From an uncultured Nitrosomonadales bacterium (GTDB taxonomy: Bacteria; Pseudomonadota; Gammaproteobacteria; Burkholderiales; Gallionellaceae), in the NCBI GenBank assembly GCA_903934275.1, contig CAIZNF010000280.1, forward strand, positions 1-10,010: a stretch of 10,010 bases of DNA. The letters run 5' to 3'. The notes beneath the pieces are model-generated. The model ran no database searches. It saw only the letters and a list, made by a program, of their open reading frames with translations, and was not told the origin of the DNA. Below, one piece after another: positions 1 through 7,017 of this stretch (the first letter of the stretch is position 1; every line of letters starts with the position of its first letter). The position numbers and the translations under genes are program-made.

Positions 1-1
1 A

Positions 2-142
2 GCTCCTGCTGCAGCACCAGCTGCTGATGCTGCCGCTCCTGCTGCTGCCGCTCCTGCTGCTGCCGCTCCTGCTGCTGCCGCTCCTGCTGCTGCCGCTCCT
101 GCTGCTGCCGCTCCTGCTGCTGACGCTGCAAAGAAGCACTAA
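2..142 (+). CDS. C-terminal end of an Ala/Pro-rich protein (partial)
   Basis: An open frame enters from the left edge and reads as alanine and proline almost throughout, ending in A-D-A-A-K-K-H and a TAA stop at 140-142. Only the last 46 residues are present, so the body of the protein is unseen and I do not recognise it. The tail is a tandem pentapeptide (A-P-A-A-A) encoded by a 15-bp DNA repeat, with a short lysine-containing end. Such low-complexity tails occur on histone H1-like DNA-binding proteins, some phasins and some secreted or envelope proteins; nothing here decides between them. I chose this frame because it ends in a sensible stop just before a strong intrinsic terminator on the same strand. 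The poly-Leu frame of the same DNA runs on through that terminator. Confidence 0.6.
   Translation, partial: APAAAPAADAAAPAAAAPAAAAPAAAAPAAAAPAAAAPAADAAKKH
35..124 (+). repeat. Six tandem copies of a 15-bp unit (VNTR-like)
   Basis: The unit GCTCCTGCTGCTGCC is repeated perfectly five times at 35-109. A sixth copy at 110-124 differs only near its 3' end (GAC for GCC). A degenerate copy lies just upstream. Fifteen is a multiple of three, so gaining or losing units keeps the reading frame and changes only the number of A-P-A-A-A pentapeptides in the protein tail. Confidence 0.9.
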
Positions 143-168
143 GTATTTTATTGCTTCACAGCAACGAA

Positions 169-193
169 GAAGCCGACGCAAGTCGGCTTTTTT
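169..193 (+). terminator. Rho-independent terminator, possibly bidirectional
   Basis: A perfect 7-bp stem, AGCCGAC (171-177) and GTCGGCT (182-188), closes a GCAA tetraloop and runs straight into a T tract, so it ends the Ala/Pro-rich gene on the plus strand. On the minus strand the same stem is followed by the weaker TCTTCGTT and could also stop transcription from the convergent MBL hydrolase gene, whose stop codon is about 20 bp away. Confidence 0.85.
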
Positions 194-212
194 GTTTTCA
201 TCAATCTGATCT

Positions 213-980
213 TCAAATGATGCCCCGCCATGCAAACCCATCTTCCTGAGTCGCCACCTGCACCCAATCCGCCTCACAATCAAGCGCAGCGCACAAAGCT
301 TGTGCTGCGAGTGTCGCTGTGTTGTTCTTGCGGCTCAGATGTGCGGCAATCAAATGTTGCAAGCGACTTACGTCCAACCGACCCAGAATAGCGGCTGCTT
401 CCTGATTATTCAGATGCCCGAAACGCCCACCCACGCGCTGCTTGACGCTGTACGGATAATCGCAATTCATCAACATGTCGCTATCGTGATTGCACTCCAG
501 CACCAGCGCATGGCAGCCGCTCAGCATCCGCTCGATATACGCCGTACTGCATCCGGCATCGGTCAAAACGCCAAGCCGCCGCGCCCCATCATTGAAGACA
601 AATTGCACCGCCTCGGCAGCATCATGCGGGACCGGATAAGGAATGATTTCTATATCGCAGATTTCGAACGCCTGATGGGGATCAATTTCTTGGATACGGG
701 CAATATTAGCAAAGGATTCCGGTTGGCTGCGCAAAGTGCCATGTGTGAGCCAAACCGGCAGGTCAAATTTGCGCGCCAACTGCGCCACACCACCAATGTG
801 GTCGCCGTGCTCGTGTGTGACAACAATGCCACTTAGCTGTTCCGCAGATACGCCCAAACGCGCCAGCCTCAGAAGCGTGGCTTTCAGCCCAAAGCCACAA
901 TCCATCAGCACTTGAGTCTGGCCTGCCGCAACCAGCAGCGCATTACCTTCGCTGCCGCTGCCCAGCGAAGAAAATCGCAT
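213..980 (-). CDS. MBL-fold metallo-hydrolase (YycJ/PhnP-like)
   Basis: A 255-residue metallo-beta-lactamase-fold protein. The N-terminal strand M-R-F-S-S-L-G-S-G-S-E-G-N is typical of the YycJ/WalJ-like branch. The metal-binding motif T-H-E-H-G-D-H supplies His56, His58, Asp60 and His61. Further likely ligands are the His in V-P-H-D-A (about 119), Asp141 in L-T-D-A-G and His214 in A-A-H-L-S-R. The motif E-C-N-H-D (about 163-166) and G-H-L-N-N (about 188-192) fit the same branch, whose members are phosphodiesterases or nucleases; the substrate here is unknown. The frame is open back to 1061, overlapping bamC, and an ATG at 1013 is also possible. I chose 980 because it gives the usual family start and length, though its ribosome-binding site is weak. 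It follows bamC by 52 bp and is probably co-transcribed. Confidence 0.85.
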   Translation of the reverse strand: MRFSSLGSGSEGNALLVAAGQTQVLMDCGFGLKATLLRLARLGVSAEQLSGIVVTHEHGDHIGGVAQLARKFDLPVWLTHGTLRSQPESFANIARIQEIDPHQAFEICDIEIIPYPVPHDAAEAVQFVFNDGARRLGVLTDAGCSTAYIERMLSGCHALVLECNHDSDMLMNCDYPYSVKQRVGGRFGHLNNQEAAAILGRLDVSRLQHLIAAHLSRKNNTATLAAQALCAALDCEADWVQVATQEDGFAWRGII

Positions 981-1032
981 TACCACTTTAGATAGCCACC
1001 TTGGCAAAGCCATGAACCTGCCAACATTCTGG

Positions 1033-2118
1033 CTAGTTAATGTTTTTAAAAATTGCCTCAATCATCTGGTTGGACATAACATCGCTCACCCCGTTCTGGT
1101 CGGTGACAGAAGCCTCGCACACTGCACCACCGTCTTTAACATTAACGCGGTAGCGCGTATTGCTTTTTTTACTGTCTTTCCAGAACTGCATTTTATCCAG
1201 CAAGCCGCTTTCAGCTTTTGCCAAGCCCAGAAGGTAGATCCCCTTGGCGCGATCCCTGTCTTCCACTACCAAGCCAGCACGCTCGATAGCGAGGCCGATT
1301 TTTCGCCAGGATCTGTCAAACGCATCGCTCACCACAATGATGCGGCTACCTTCAGAAATTTCTCGCATAATAGCTGCCCCGGTCGCCCCGGACACGCCGG
1401 CTGCCACCGCATCTGCGACCGGTCCGCCGAAGCGCACCATCAAACGTTGCAACATAGCCGCTTCCATTTCAGGATCATTGGCGCGCGCTTGCCAGGTGGT
1501 AGTGCTCTTATCGGCAGCCAACACCTCTTCCATGCCGTAGTGTGTAATGTAAATCTCGGTGTTCATACCGTCTTTACCGCGCTCCAAACGTACACGGTAC
1601 CGGTCACGCTCACCCGATGAATAAACATTGTCTAACACCTTTCCAATTACACCGCGAATACCATCCTGCGGAATCTTGGCGCGGTTCTCTGCCCAGTCGG
1701 TTTCCATCACGCCAGCCGTTTGATTTTCGCTCTTGATGTTTAACCCGCTTTCTTGCCAGAAGGCCTTGACTACCGACCAAACATTCGCGGGTTTATCTTT
1801 CACTACCAGCCAGCGTTGCGCGCCATTGCGCTCCAAATGCACATTTTTCACTTCCGGCAATACCGCGCTACGGCCTTGAATTGGTGTCGCGCCACCCTTG
1901 TTATAATCCGAAAAGGTCGCAACAGTTTCACCATCGCCCTGCGGCACTTTGTAGCGTTCATCCCTGCCGGGTGTTGTAAGGTCGGGCGGCACCTCCAATG
2001 TTGGCGATTGCTCCCCACCAGTGCGGTAATCGATACGCTTGTTGCCCAAGCCAGCCGCACTACATCCAGCCAACAAAACCAGCACGGCGCTGAATACTCC
2101 GATATGTAAAACTTTCAT
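1033..2118 (-). CDS. bamC: Outer membrane assembly lipoprotein BamC
   Basis: BamC (NlpB), a lipoprotein of the BAM complex that inserts beta-barrel proteins into the outer membrane. The 361-residue product opens with a short basic and hydrophobic signal peptide and the lipobox L-A-G-C, with Cys19 the predicted lipidated residue. The mature N-terminus (I-D-Y-R-T-G ... L-E-V-P-P-D-L) matches the extended BamC segment that in E. coli lies along BamD. The rest fits the two helix-grip domains of BamC, and the length is close to the E. coli protein (about 344). The start is fixed by a good ribosome-binding site, GGAGAG, seven bases before the ATG at 2118; an in-frame TTG at 2136 lies upstream of that site and is rejected. 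The gene follows dapA, a conserved arrangement also seen in E. coli, but here 279 bp of repeat-like DNA separates them. Confidence 0.9.
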   Translation of the reverse strand: MKVLHIGVFSAVLVLLAGCSAAGLGNKRIDYRTGGEQSPTLEVPPDLTTPGRDERYKVPQGDGETVATFSDYNKGGATPIQGRSAVLPEVKNVHLERNGAQRWLVVKDKPANVWSVVKAFWQESGLNIKSENQTAGVMETDWAENRAKIPQDGIRGVIGKVLDNVYSSGERDRYRVRLERGKDGMNTEIYITHYGMEEVLAADKSTTTWQARANDPEMEAAMLQRLMVRFGGPVADAVAAGVSGATGAAIMREISEGSRIIVVSDAFDRSWRKIGLAIERAGLVVEDRDRAKGIYLLGLAKAESGLLDKMQFWKDSKKSNTRYRVNVKDGGAVCEASVTDQNGVSDVMSNQMIEAIFKNIN

Positions 2119-2397
2119 TGTTTTTCTCTCCGACAACTTTGCTTAATGTGCAGCTCTAACGGGCATGGCGAGTGCCACCCCTGATAATGAAACTCGCTAT
2201 GCCCGTTTCCCCCTCCCCAACCCTCCCCCGGAGGGATAACCAGCGACTTGGGCATCGTTTTTTTGATGGCCTAGTCGAATGGCTAGTTGTTTTATCAGAG
2301 GGGGCAAACGGCTTTATTATTTGCCCACGCGGCGGAGCGGTGGGCACAAAACCAGCCATTCCTACATTGGTCTTTCAGCGTCATCTTGATCGCAAAA
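2119..2397. other. dapA-bamC intergenic region rich in hairpin repeats
   Basis: No convincing gene is seen in these 279 bases. They contain a long hairpin (2159-2207, listed separately), a C-rich run with CCCTCCCC and CCCCCGGAGGG (about 2208-2236) of the kind often found in dispersed intergenic repeats, and a second dyad, GCCCAC (2323-2328) with GTGGGC (2340-2345). None is followed by a T tract on the minus strand, so I cannot call a terminator for dapA. Short open frames here read P-S-P-T-L-P-R, a usual by-product of such repeats. Confidence 0.55.
2159..2207. repeat. Long inverted repeat upstream of bamC
   Basis: AACGGGCATGGCGAGT (2159-2174) and ACTCGCTATGCCCGTT (2192-2207) form a 16-bp stem with a single G-T wobble around a 17-base loop. 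In the minus-strand transcript it would fold about 40 bases before the bamC ribosome-binding site. It could be a dispersed palindromic repeat or a leader hairpin between dapA and bamC. Confidence 0.75.
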
Positions 2398-3276
2398 TTA
2401 AATAAGTACACCTGCTTGGCGCATGGCTTGCTCGACACATCCCTGCACCCCTTGCGACAAAGGCGTGAGCGGCAAGCGCAACGTGTTTTTCATTTTACCC
2501 ATGCGCGCCACCGCCCACTTCACCGGAATTGGGTTGGCTTCGACAAACAAATTGCGATGCAGCCCGAGCAGGCGGAAATTGATTTCGCGCGCCCTGGCAA
2601 CTTCGCCGTTCAAGGCCGCAGCGCACATCTCGCGCATCAGTTTGGGCGCGACATTCGCCGTCACCGAAATCGTGCCATGCGCACCAAGCAACATTAATGC
2701 CAGCGTACTGGCATCGTCGCCGCTATATACCGCAAAACCCTCTGGCGCACGCTGCAACAGATCGCTGCCGCGCTCGATATTACCGGTCGCATCCTTGATG
2801 CCGACGATGTTGCGAATCTGCGCCAGGCGCAACACGGTATCGTTGCTCATATCGGCAACGGTGCGCCCCGGAACGTTGTACAGGATATGCGGCATATCTA
2901 CCGCTTCGGCGATGGCCTTGAAATGCTGGTACAAGCCTTCCTGGGTCGGCTTGTTGTAATAGGGAACGACCGACAACGAAGCATCCGCGCCAGCTTTTTT
3001 CGAGAACGCTGCCAGCTCGATAGCCTCTCTGGTCGAATTTGCGCCGGTTCCGGCGATGACTGGAACCCGCCCGGCGACGTGCTCGACAGCAATCTGGATC
3101 AGCATCTCATGCTCTTCCACATCCACCGTCGGCGATTCGCCGGTCGTGCCAACTACCACGATACCATCAGTGCCCTGCCCGACATGAAAATCGATTAACG
3201 CACGGAACGCCTCCAAATCGAGACTACCGTCCTCATGCATCGGGGTAACAATTGCAACAATACAGCCCTTAATCAT
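2398..3276 (-). CDS. dapA: 4-hydroxy-tetrahydrodipicolinate synthase
   Basis: DapA condenses pyruvate with aspartate semialdehyde, the first committed step of the diaminopimelate/lysine pathway. The 292-residue product has the usual length and residue numbering of E. coli DapA. Lys161 in G-I-K-D-A-T is the Schiff-base lysine. Tyr133 in L-Y-N-V-P-G-R-T with Thr44 and Tyr107 form the proton relay, and Arg138 is the carboxylate-binding arginine. The segment V-G-T-T-G-E-S (42-48) is the pyruvate-binding loop. All key residues are present, so the enzyme should be active. The start has a good GGGAG ribosome-binding site eight bases upstream. It lies 169 bp after recX on the same strand with its own probable promoter, and ahead of bamC. 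Confidence 0.96.
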   Translation of the reverse strand: MIKGCIVAIVTPMHEDGSLDLEAFRALIDFHVGQGTDGIVVVGTTGESPTVDVEEHEMLIQIAVEHVAGRVPVIAGTGANSTREAIELAAFSKKAGADASLSVVPYYNKPTQEGLYQHFKAIAEAVDMPHILYNVPGRTVADMSNDTVLRLAQIRNIVGIKDATGNIERGSDLLQRAPEGFAVYSGDDASTLALMLLGAHGTISVTANVAPKLMREMCAAALNGEVARAREINFRLLGLHRNLFVEANPIPVKWAVARMGKMKNTLRLPLTPLSQGVQGCVEQAMRQAGVLI

Positions 3277-3318
3277 TATTTGGCTCCCATTTTCCTTGCC
3301 AACAAAAACGAAGCGGGC

Positions 3319-3324
3319 ATTCTA
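3319..3324 (-). promoter_or_regulatory. Candidate -10 box of the dapA promoter
   Basis: On the minus strand TAGAAT lies about 40 bases before the dapA start, matching TATAAT in five of six positions and leaving a leader of about 35 bases before the start codon. A -35 element at the right spacing (TTTGGG) is poor. A small dyad, CCGT ... ACGG, lies directly upstream and an 11-bp direct repeat further up. Position favours it; sequence support is modest. The rest of 3277-3445 holds nothing gene-like. Confidence 0.4.
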
Positions 3325-3445
3325 CCGTAATACGACGGCATCCCAAAGGACAGAATGACAGCGGATATTTCTATTTGGCGTTGACGGGACAGAATGAGAA
3401 GGAGGTGAAAAGAGCCGGATTGAAAAGTGCAGGCGGGTGCCAATT

Positions 3446-3916
3446 TTAATCCGTTTGCCGCAACACTTGAAAAATCACATCAAATCCGAAACCGCGTGAT
3501 TGCAAAAAACGCATTTGCTTGGCCTTTTCATTGGCATCTTGCGGCAACGTGCCGAATTTTCTTTGCCACACCTCGCGCGCGGTTTCCAGCTCACTTTCTT
3601 TTAATGCGGGCAATGCGGCGCTAATCAATTCTTCCGCGATGCCCTTTTGGCGCAATTCATGGGCGATGCGTTGCGTGCCGAATCGACTACGTTTAGCGTG
3701 CAGTAATTGCGTCGCTGCGCGGGTATCCGACAACCAGCCGCGCGCCGTCAATTCATCCAACAACACATCCAGATCAACGGGGCGCAACTGCCCAATATTT
3801 TCATCCGCTTGCGCGTAAGGCCGCAACTTGCCGCGCAGCTCGGCGCGACTGTACTCACGGCGTGCCAGATATTGTAAGGCGCGCGCGCGTAAGCTCAGTT
3901 CAGGATTTTTCCTCAC
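3446..3916 (-). CDS. recX: RecA regulator RecX
   Basis: RecX binds RecA filaments and limits their growth. The 156-residue product is all-helical and arginine-rich, with the typical opening [19 protein letters not shown] and the later motif R-F-G-x-x-R-I-x-x-E-L-R-x-K-G-I. Length is close to E. coli RecX (166). The start is uncertain. The frame is open back to a GTG at 3967 inside recA, but the family pattern begins at V-R-K-N-P-E-L-S, which puts the start at the GTG at 3916. No strong ribosome-binding site precedes it. It overlaps the recA stop codon region by 17 bases, so translation is probably coupled to recA. Confidence 0.85.
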   Translation of the reverse strand: MRKNPELSLRARALQYLARREYSRAELRGKLRPYAQADENIGQLRPVDLDVLLDELTARGWLSDTRAATQLLHAKRSRFGTQRIAHELRQKGIAEELISAALPALKESELETAREVWQRKFGTLPQDANEKAKQMRFLQSRGFGFDVIFQVLRQTD

Positions 3917-5006
3917 CCGCGTGTCCGGCCAAAAGTTTTTCAGAGGATTTTGCACCCGCTTTTGCACTGGTTTTTTCGGTGGCTTTCACAACCGTTTTTT
4001 CACCCGCATCGAGCAACGCCACGCCCAGTGCCGCACGCACTTTATTTTCAATTTCGAAAGCAATTTCTGGATGTTCGCGCAAGTATTCGCGCGCGTTGTC
4101 CTTGCCTTGGCCTATTTTTTCGCCCTTGTAGGCGTACCACGCACCGGATTTTTCCACCAGCTTGTGCTGCACACCCAACTCGATGACTTCGCCTTCGCGC
4201 GAGATGCCTTCGCCGTACAAGATATCGAACAGCGCTTCGCGGAACGGCGGCGCAACCTTGTTCTTCACCACCTTGACGCGCGTCTCGTTGCCGATCACTT
4301 CGTCGCCCTTCTTGATCGCGCCGATGCGGCGGATATCGAGGCGAACCGAAGCGTAGAACTTGAGCGCATTGCCGCCAGTGGTGGTTTCAGGATTACCGAA
4401 CATCACGCCAATCTTCATGCGTATCTGGTTGATGAAGATAACCATAGTGTTGGAGCGATTGATGTTGGCGGTGAGTTTGCGCAGCGCTTGCGACATCAGC
4501 CGTGCATGTAGGCCCATCTGCGCGTCGCCCATCTCGCCTTCGATTTCGGCCTTGGGTGTCAGCGCGGCAACAGAATCCACCACCACAATATCCACCGAAC
4601 CGGAGCGCACCAGCATATCGACGATCTCCAAGGCCTGTTCGCCGTTGTCCGGCTGCGAAATCAGCAGATCTCCGACCTTCACACCGAGCTTCTGCGCATA
4701 CTGTGGATCGAGCGCGTGTTCCGCATCGATAAATGCCGCCGTGCCACCCAACTTTTGCATCTCGGCGATGACTTGCAAGGTCAGCGTCGTTTTGCCGGAG
4801 GATTCCGGGCCATAGATTTCGATTACGCGACCGCGCGGCAATCCGCCCACGCCGAGCGCGATATCCAGCCCCAGCGAACCGGTGGACACCACCTCGATAT
4901 CCTTGATCGCTTCGCCCTCACCCAGACGCATGATCGAGCCTTTGCCGAACTGTTTTTCGATCTGGCTCAGAGCTGCGGCGAGTGCCTTACTTTTATTGTC
5001 ATCCAT
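3900..5006 (-). CDS. recA: Recombinase RecA
   Basis: RecA forms filaments on single-stranded DNA, drives strand exchange and triggers LexA self-cleavage in the SOS response. The 368-residue product has Walker A G-P-E-S-S-G-K-T at 66-73, exactly as in E. coli. Walker B is V-D-I-V-V-V-D-S (about 138-145), and the DNA-binding L2 loop contains [13 protein letters not shown]. The start at 5006 has an AGAGGT ribosome-binding site six bases upstream and the normal M-D-D-N-K-S-K-A-L opening. An open extension to a GTG at 5081 only reads through the promoter. The oddity is the C-terminus: about 33 residues beyond the usual core are rich in Lys, Ala, Ser and Thr, where E. coli has an acidic tail. It is preceded by pncC and overlaps recX. 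Confidence 0.97.
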   Translation of the reverse strand: MDDNKSKALAAALSQIEKQFGKGSIMRLGEGEAIKDIEVVSTGSLGLDIALGVGGLPRGRVIEIYGPESSGKTTLTLQVIAEMQKLGGTAAFIDAEHALDPQYAQKLGVKVGDLLISQPDNGEQALEIVDMLVRSGSVDIVVVDSVAALTPKAEIEGEMGDAQMGLHARLMSQALRKLTANINRSNTMVIFINQIRMKIGVMFGNPETTTGGNALKFYASVRLDIRRIGAIKKGDEVIGNETRVKVVKNKVAPPFREALFDILYGEGISREGEVIELGVQHKLVEKSGAWYAYKGEKIGQGKDNAREYLREHPEIAFEIENKVRAALGVALLDAGEKTVVKATEKTSAKAGAKSSEKLLAGHAGEEKS

Positions 5007-5035
5007 TTTTATACCTCTTTCAGAATTGGTAAGGG

Positions 5036-5064
5036 ATTGTGGCACAGCAATTTGGATTTGTACA
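5036..5064 (-). promoter_or_regulatory. Candidate recA promoter
   Basis: On the minus strand TGTACA (5059-5064, four of six matches to TTGACA) and CACAAT (5036-5041, four of six to TATAAT) are separated by exactly 17 bp, giving a leader of about 25 bases before the recA start. The -35 box touches the SOS-type palindrome at 5064-5077, the placement expected for LexA repression. This is a pattern match only. Confidence 0.45.
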
Positions 5065-5077
5065 GAACGTTCGTTCT
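5064..5077. promoter_or_regulatory. SOS-box-like palindrome upstream of recA
   Basis: AGAACGTTCGTTCT carries GAAC-N4-GTTC with 6-bp complementary arms (AGAACG and CGTTCT). This is the spacing of the Firmicutes/Actinobacteria LexA (DinR) box. The usual betaproteobacterial box, CTGT-N8-ACAG, is not found near recA; only an unpaired CTGT half-site overlaps this palindrome. Its position next to the candidate -35 box supports an operator role, which is inferred. Confidence 0.55.
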
Positions 5078-5090
5078 CCACATCAAATCA

Positions 5091-5230
5091 GGGGGCCTCT
5101 ATAAATTCAAAATACTAAGCGAGACAAGGCGCGATAAAAAATTGCGACGACGCATGTGCATGATATGTTAGTAGTAATTTTTTATGGGCAACGCCGCACC
5201 GTGACGGGGTTTGGATTTATAGAGGTTCCC
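5091..5230. mobile_element. MITE-like element with terminal inverted repeats
   Basis: The ends match as inverted repeats: left 5091-5112 and right 5209-5230 agree at 18 of 22 positions, including an 11-bp perfect core CCTCTATAAAT. Inside, a second inverted pair, ATAAAAAATT near 5132 and AATTTTTTAT near 5176, continues the symmetry towards a CATGTGCATG centre, so the whole 140 bp can fold into one long imperfect hairpin. It has no coding capacity. It begins one base after the pncC stop codon and ends just upstream of the recA operator region. I see no clear target-site duplication. It may be a MITE or another dispersed hairpin repeat. Confidence 0.7.
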
Positions 5231-5231
5231 A

Positions 5232-5723
5232 TCAGGCGATTTCAGACACTTGTCCCAATAAATCCTGAACCCCCTGCAGTGCGATATGCACTGCCATGGC
5301 GCGGATTTCAGAACGATTCCCGGCAAGATGATGCACCTTGGCCAGCGTCAAACCGTGTTTAAGCCCCCAGGCAAACCAGACCGTGCCGACCGGCTTGCCC
5401 GGCGTACCGCCCTCCGGCCCGGCAATCCCGCTTACCGCCAAGGCTACTTGCGCCGCACTGTTGGCCAGCGCGCCCGCCACCATCTCGCGCACCGCCGCCT
5501 CGGATACTGCGCCGCGTTGATCGAGTGTCGCTTCGCTCACACCCAGCATCTGCTGCTTAGCCAGATTGGAATAAGTGATGAAGCCGCGCTCGAACCACGC
5601 CGAACTACCCGCTACGTCGGTGATCGCGTGCGCCACGCCGCCGCCGGTACAGGATTCCGCCGTCGCCAGCTTGAGGCCGTGCGCTTTCAACAAGCCACCG
5701 ACTTGTGCAGCAAGAATATCCAT
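5232..5723 (-). CDS. pncC: Nicotinamide-nucleotide amidase (CinA C-terminal family)
   Basis: PncC deamidates nicotinamide mononucleotide to nicotinate mononucleotide, recycling the NMN released by NAD-dependent DNA ligase. The 163-residue product is the stand-alone CinA C-terminal domain, with no N-terminal CinA domain. Family motifs are A-E-S-C-T-G-G (22-28, with the presumed catalytic Ser24), F-I-T-Y-S-N-x-x-K (48-56, Lys56), V-S-G-I-A-G-P (97-103) and P-V-G-T-V-W. The frame is open back to 5792, but that stretch reads through a hairpin repeat, so I chose the ATG at 5723, which gives the usual length; its ribosome-binding site is weak. It sits directly upstream of recA, a common arrangement in beta- and gammaproteobacteria, and 103 bp after metZ. 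Confidence 0.9.
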   Translation of the reverse strand: MDILAAQVGGLLKAHGLKLATAESCTGGGVAHAITDVAGSSAWFERGFITYSNLAKQQMLGVSEATLDQRGAVSEAAVREMVAGALANSAAQVALAVSGIAGPEGGTPGKPVGTVWFAWGLKHGLTLAKVHHLAGNRSEIRAMAVHIALQGVQDLLGQVSEIA

Positions 5724-5753
5724 CAACTTAAGCCGGGCAAGTCGGATCCAAAT

Positions 5754-5797
5754 GTAGGTCGGGCTATGCCCGACATGGTGGGCGTAGCCCACCCTAC
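5754..5797. repeat. 44-bp repeat able to form a three-way junction
   Basis: Outer arms GTAG (5754-5757) and CTAC (5794-5797) enclose two perfect hairpins: GTCGGGC-TAT-GCCCGAC (5758-5774) and GGTGGGC-GTA-GCCCACC (5777-5793). The wording GTAGGGTGGGC...GCCCACC is typical of dispersed intergenic repeats in many proteobacteria. It lies in the metZ-pncC gap, inside the presumed pncC leader. Confidence 0.8.
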
Positions 5798-5826
5798 GGT
5801 TACTTGTTCCGCCAAAAAATTCATAG

Positions 5827-7017
5827 CTATTTGTTCAGTCCGCGCGCCAGATCATTCTGGATATCGACTACCGCTTCCAACCCCACCCCTATGCGAATCA
5901 GCCCATCCGTGATACCTGCTGCGGCGCGTGCCTCGGGCGTGATGCGCCCATGGGTGGTGCTGGCGGGGTGTGTGATGGTGGTCTTGGTGTCGCCCAGATT
6001 AGCGGTGATCGAAAGCATCTGCGTGCTGTCGATCACGCGCCACGCGGCCTCCTTGACGCTCCGCTCCCCGAAGGATTTGACTTCAAACGACACAATGCCG
6101 CCGCCGGTCTTTTGTTGTTTCATCGCCAATTGATGTTGAGGATGCGACGGCAAGCCCGGATAGAACACCCGCGTTACATTGGGCTGCGCTTCCAGCCAGC
6201 GCGCCAGTTCGAGCGAATTGGCGCTGTGCGCATCCATGCGCAGCTTGAGCGTTTCCAACCCCTTCAAAAATATCCACGCATTAAACGCACTCATCGTCGG
6301 CCCGGCGGTGCGCAGGAAACCATACACGCCTTCCATATTTTTCCTGCTACCCAGCACCGCGCCGCCCAGCACGCGCCCCTGCCCGTCCAAATACTTGGTC
6401 GCGGAATGGATCACGATGTCCGCGCCCAAATCCAGCGGGCGTTGCAGGATCGGCGTGCAGAAACAGTTGTCCACGACCAGCAGCACGCCGCACCCCTTCG
6501 CCACTGCGGCAATCGCGGCGATGTCGGAAATCTCGGTAAGCGGATTGGACGGCGTTTCCAAAAAAAACAGTTTGGTGTTCGGGCGCACCGCCGCCTGCCA
6601 TTCTGCAGCATCGGTGGCAGAAACATAGGTTGTCTCCACGCCGAATTTTTTGATGATGTTGTTAAACAGATTGACCGTCGCACCGAAAATGCTTTGCGAG
6701 GCGACGATACGGTCGCCCGCCTTCAACAAACCCATCACGCACGCCAAAATCGCCGACATGCCTGATGCCGTTGCGACACACTGCTCTGCGCCCTCCATCG
6801 CGGCTAAGCGCTCTTCGAACATGGTCACGGTCGGATTGGTGAAACGCGAATAGATGTTGCCCGGCTGCTCGCCGATAAAACGTGCTGCGGCTTGTGCGGC
6901 ATTCTCGAACACGAAGCTGGAAGTCAAGAACAGCGCCTCGCTGTTTTCGCCGAACTGGCTGCGCACGGTGCCTGCATGTACGGCGAGTGTTTCTGGTTGA
7001 TAAGATGGTTCCGACAT
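5827..7017 (-). CDS. metZ: O-succinylhomoserine sulfhydrylase
   Basis: MetZ makes homocysteine from O-succinylhomoserine and sulfide in methionine synthesis, using pyridoxal phosphate. The 396-residue product belongs to the Cys/Met-metabolism PLP family: Y-S-R-F-T-N-P-T (56-63) with the phosphate-contacting Tyr56 and Arg58, S-G-M-S-A-I (85-90), Asp183 in V-V-D-N-C-F and the PLP lysine Lys208 in H-S-A-T-K-Y-L-D-G. The opening P-E-T-L-A-V-H-A-G is typical. The related cystathionine gamma-synthase and gamma-lyase are alternatives; the N-terminus and the nearness to purF favour MetZ. The start has a GGGAG ribosome-binding site six bases upstream. In related bacteria metZ directly follows purF; here about 2.6 kb of foreign-looking DNA separates them. 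Confidence 0.9.
   Translation of the reverse strand: MSEPSYQPETLAVHAGTVRSQFGENSEALFLTSSFVFENAAQAAARFIGEQPGNIYSRFTNPTVTMFEERLAAMEGAEQCVATASGMSAILACVMGLLKAGDRIVASQSIFGATVNLFNNIIKKFGVETTYVSATDAAEWQAAVRPNTKLFFLETPSNPLTEISDIAAIAAVAKGCGVLLVVDNCFCTPILQRPLDLGADIVIHSATKYLDGQGRVLGGAVLGSRKNMEGVYGFLRTAGPTMSAFNAWIFLKGLETLKLRMDAHSANSLELARWLEAQPNVTRVFYPGLPSHPQHQLAMKQQKTGGGIVSFEVKSFGERSVKEAAWRVIDSTQMLSITANLGDTKTTITHPASTTHGRITPEARAAAGITDGLIRIGVGLEAVVDIQNDLARGLNK

Noticed and set aside
27..209. Open frame of leucine and proline repeats on the plus strand
   Set aside because: It is a frame shift of the 15-bp tandem repeat, which keeps all frames open, and it runs through the terminator. The Ala/Pro frame ending at 142 fits better.
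300..836. 178-codon plus-strand frame antisense to the MBL hydrolase
   Set aside because: The minus strand carries clear metal-binding motifs of a known family; the antisense frame shows none.
2172..2405. Possible small protein on the plus strand between dapA and bamC
   Set aside because: It lies over hairpin and C-rich repeats, reads P-S-P-T-L-P-R as such repeats do, and overlaps the end of dapA.
5040..5080. Canonical CTGT-N8-ACAG LexA box at recA
   Set aside because: Only a CTGT half is present; the position eight bases on reads AAAT rather than ACAG.
5007..5081. 25-residue N-terminal extension of RecA from a GTG at 5081
   Set aside because: It reads through the candidate promoter and operator. 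The ATG at 5006 has a good ribosome-binding site and the normal RecA start.
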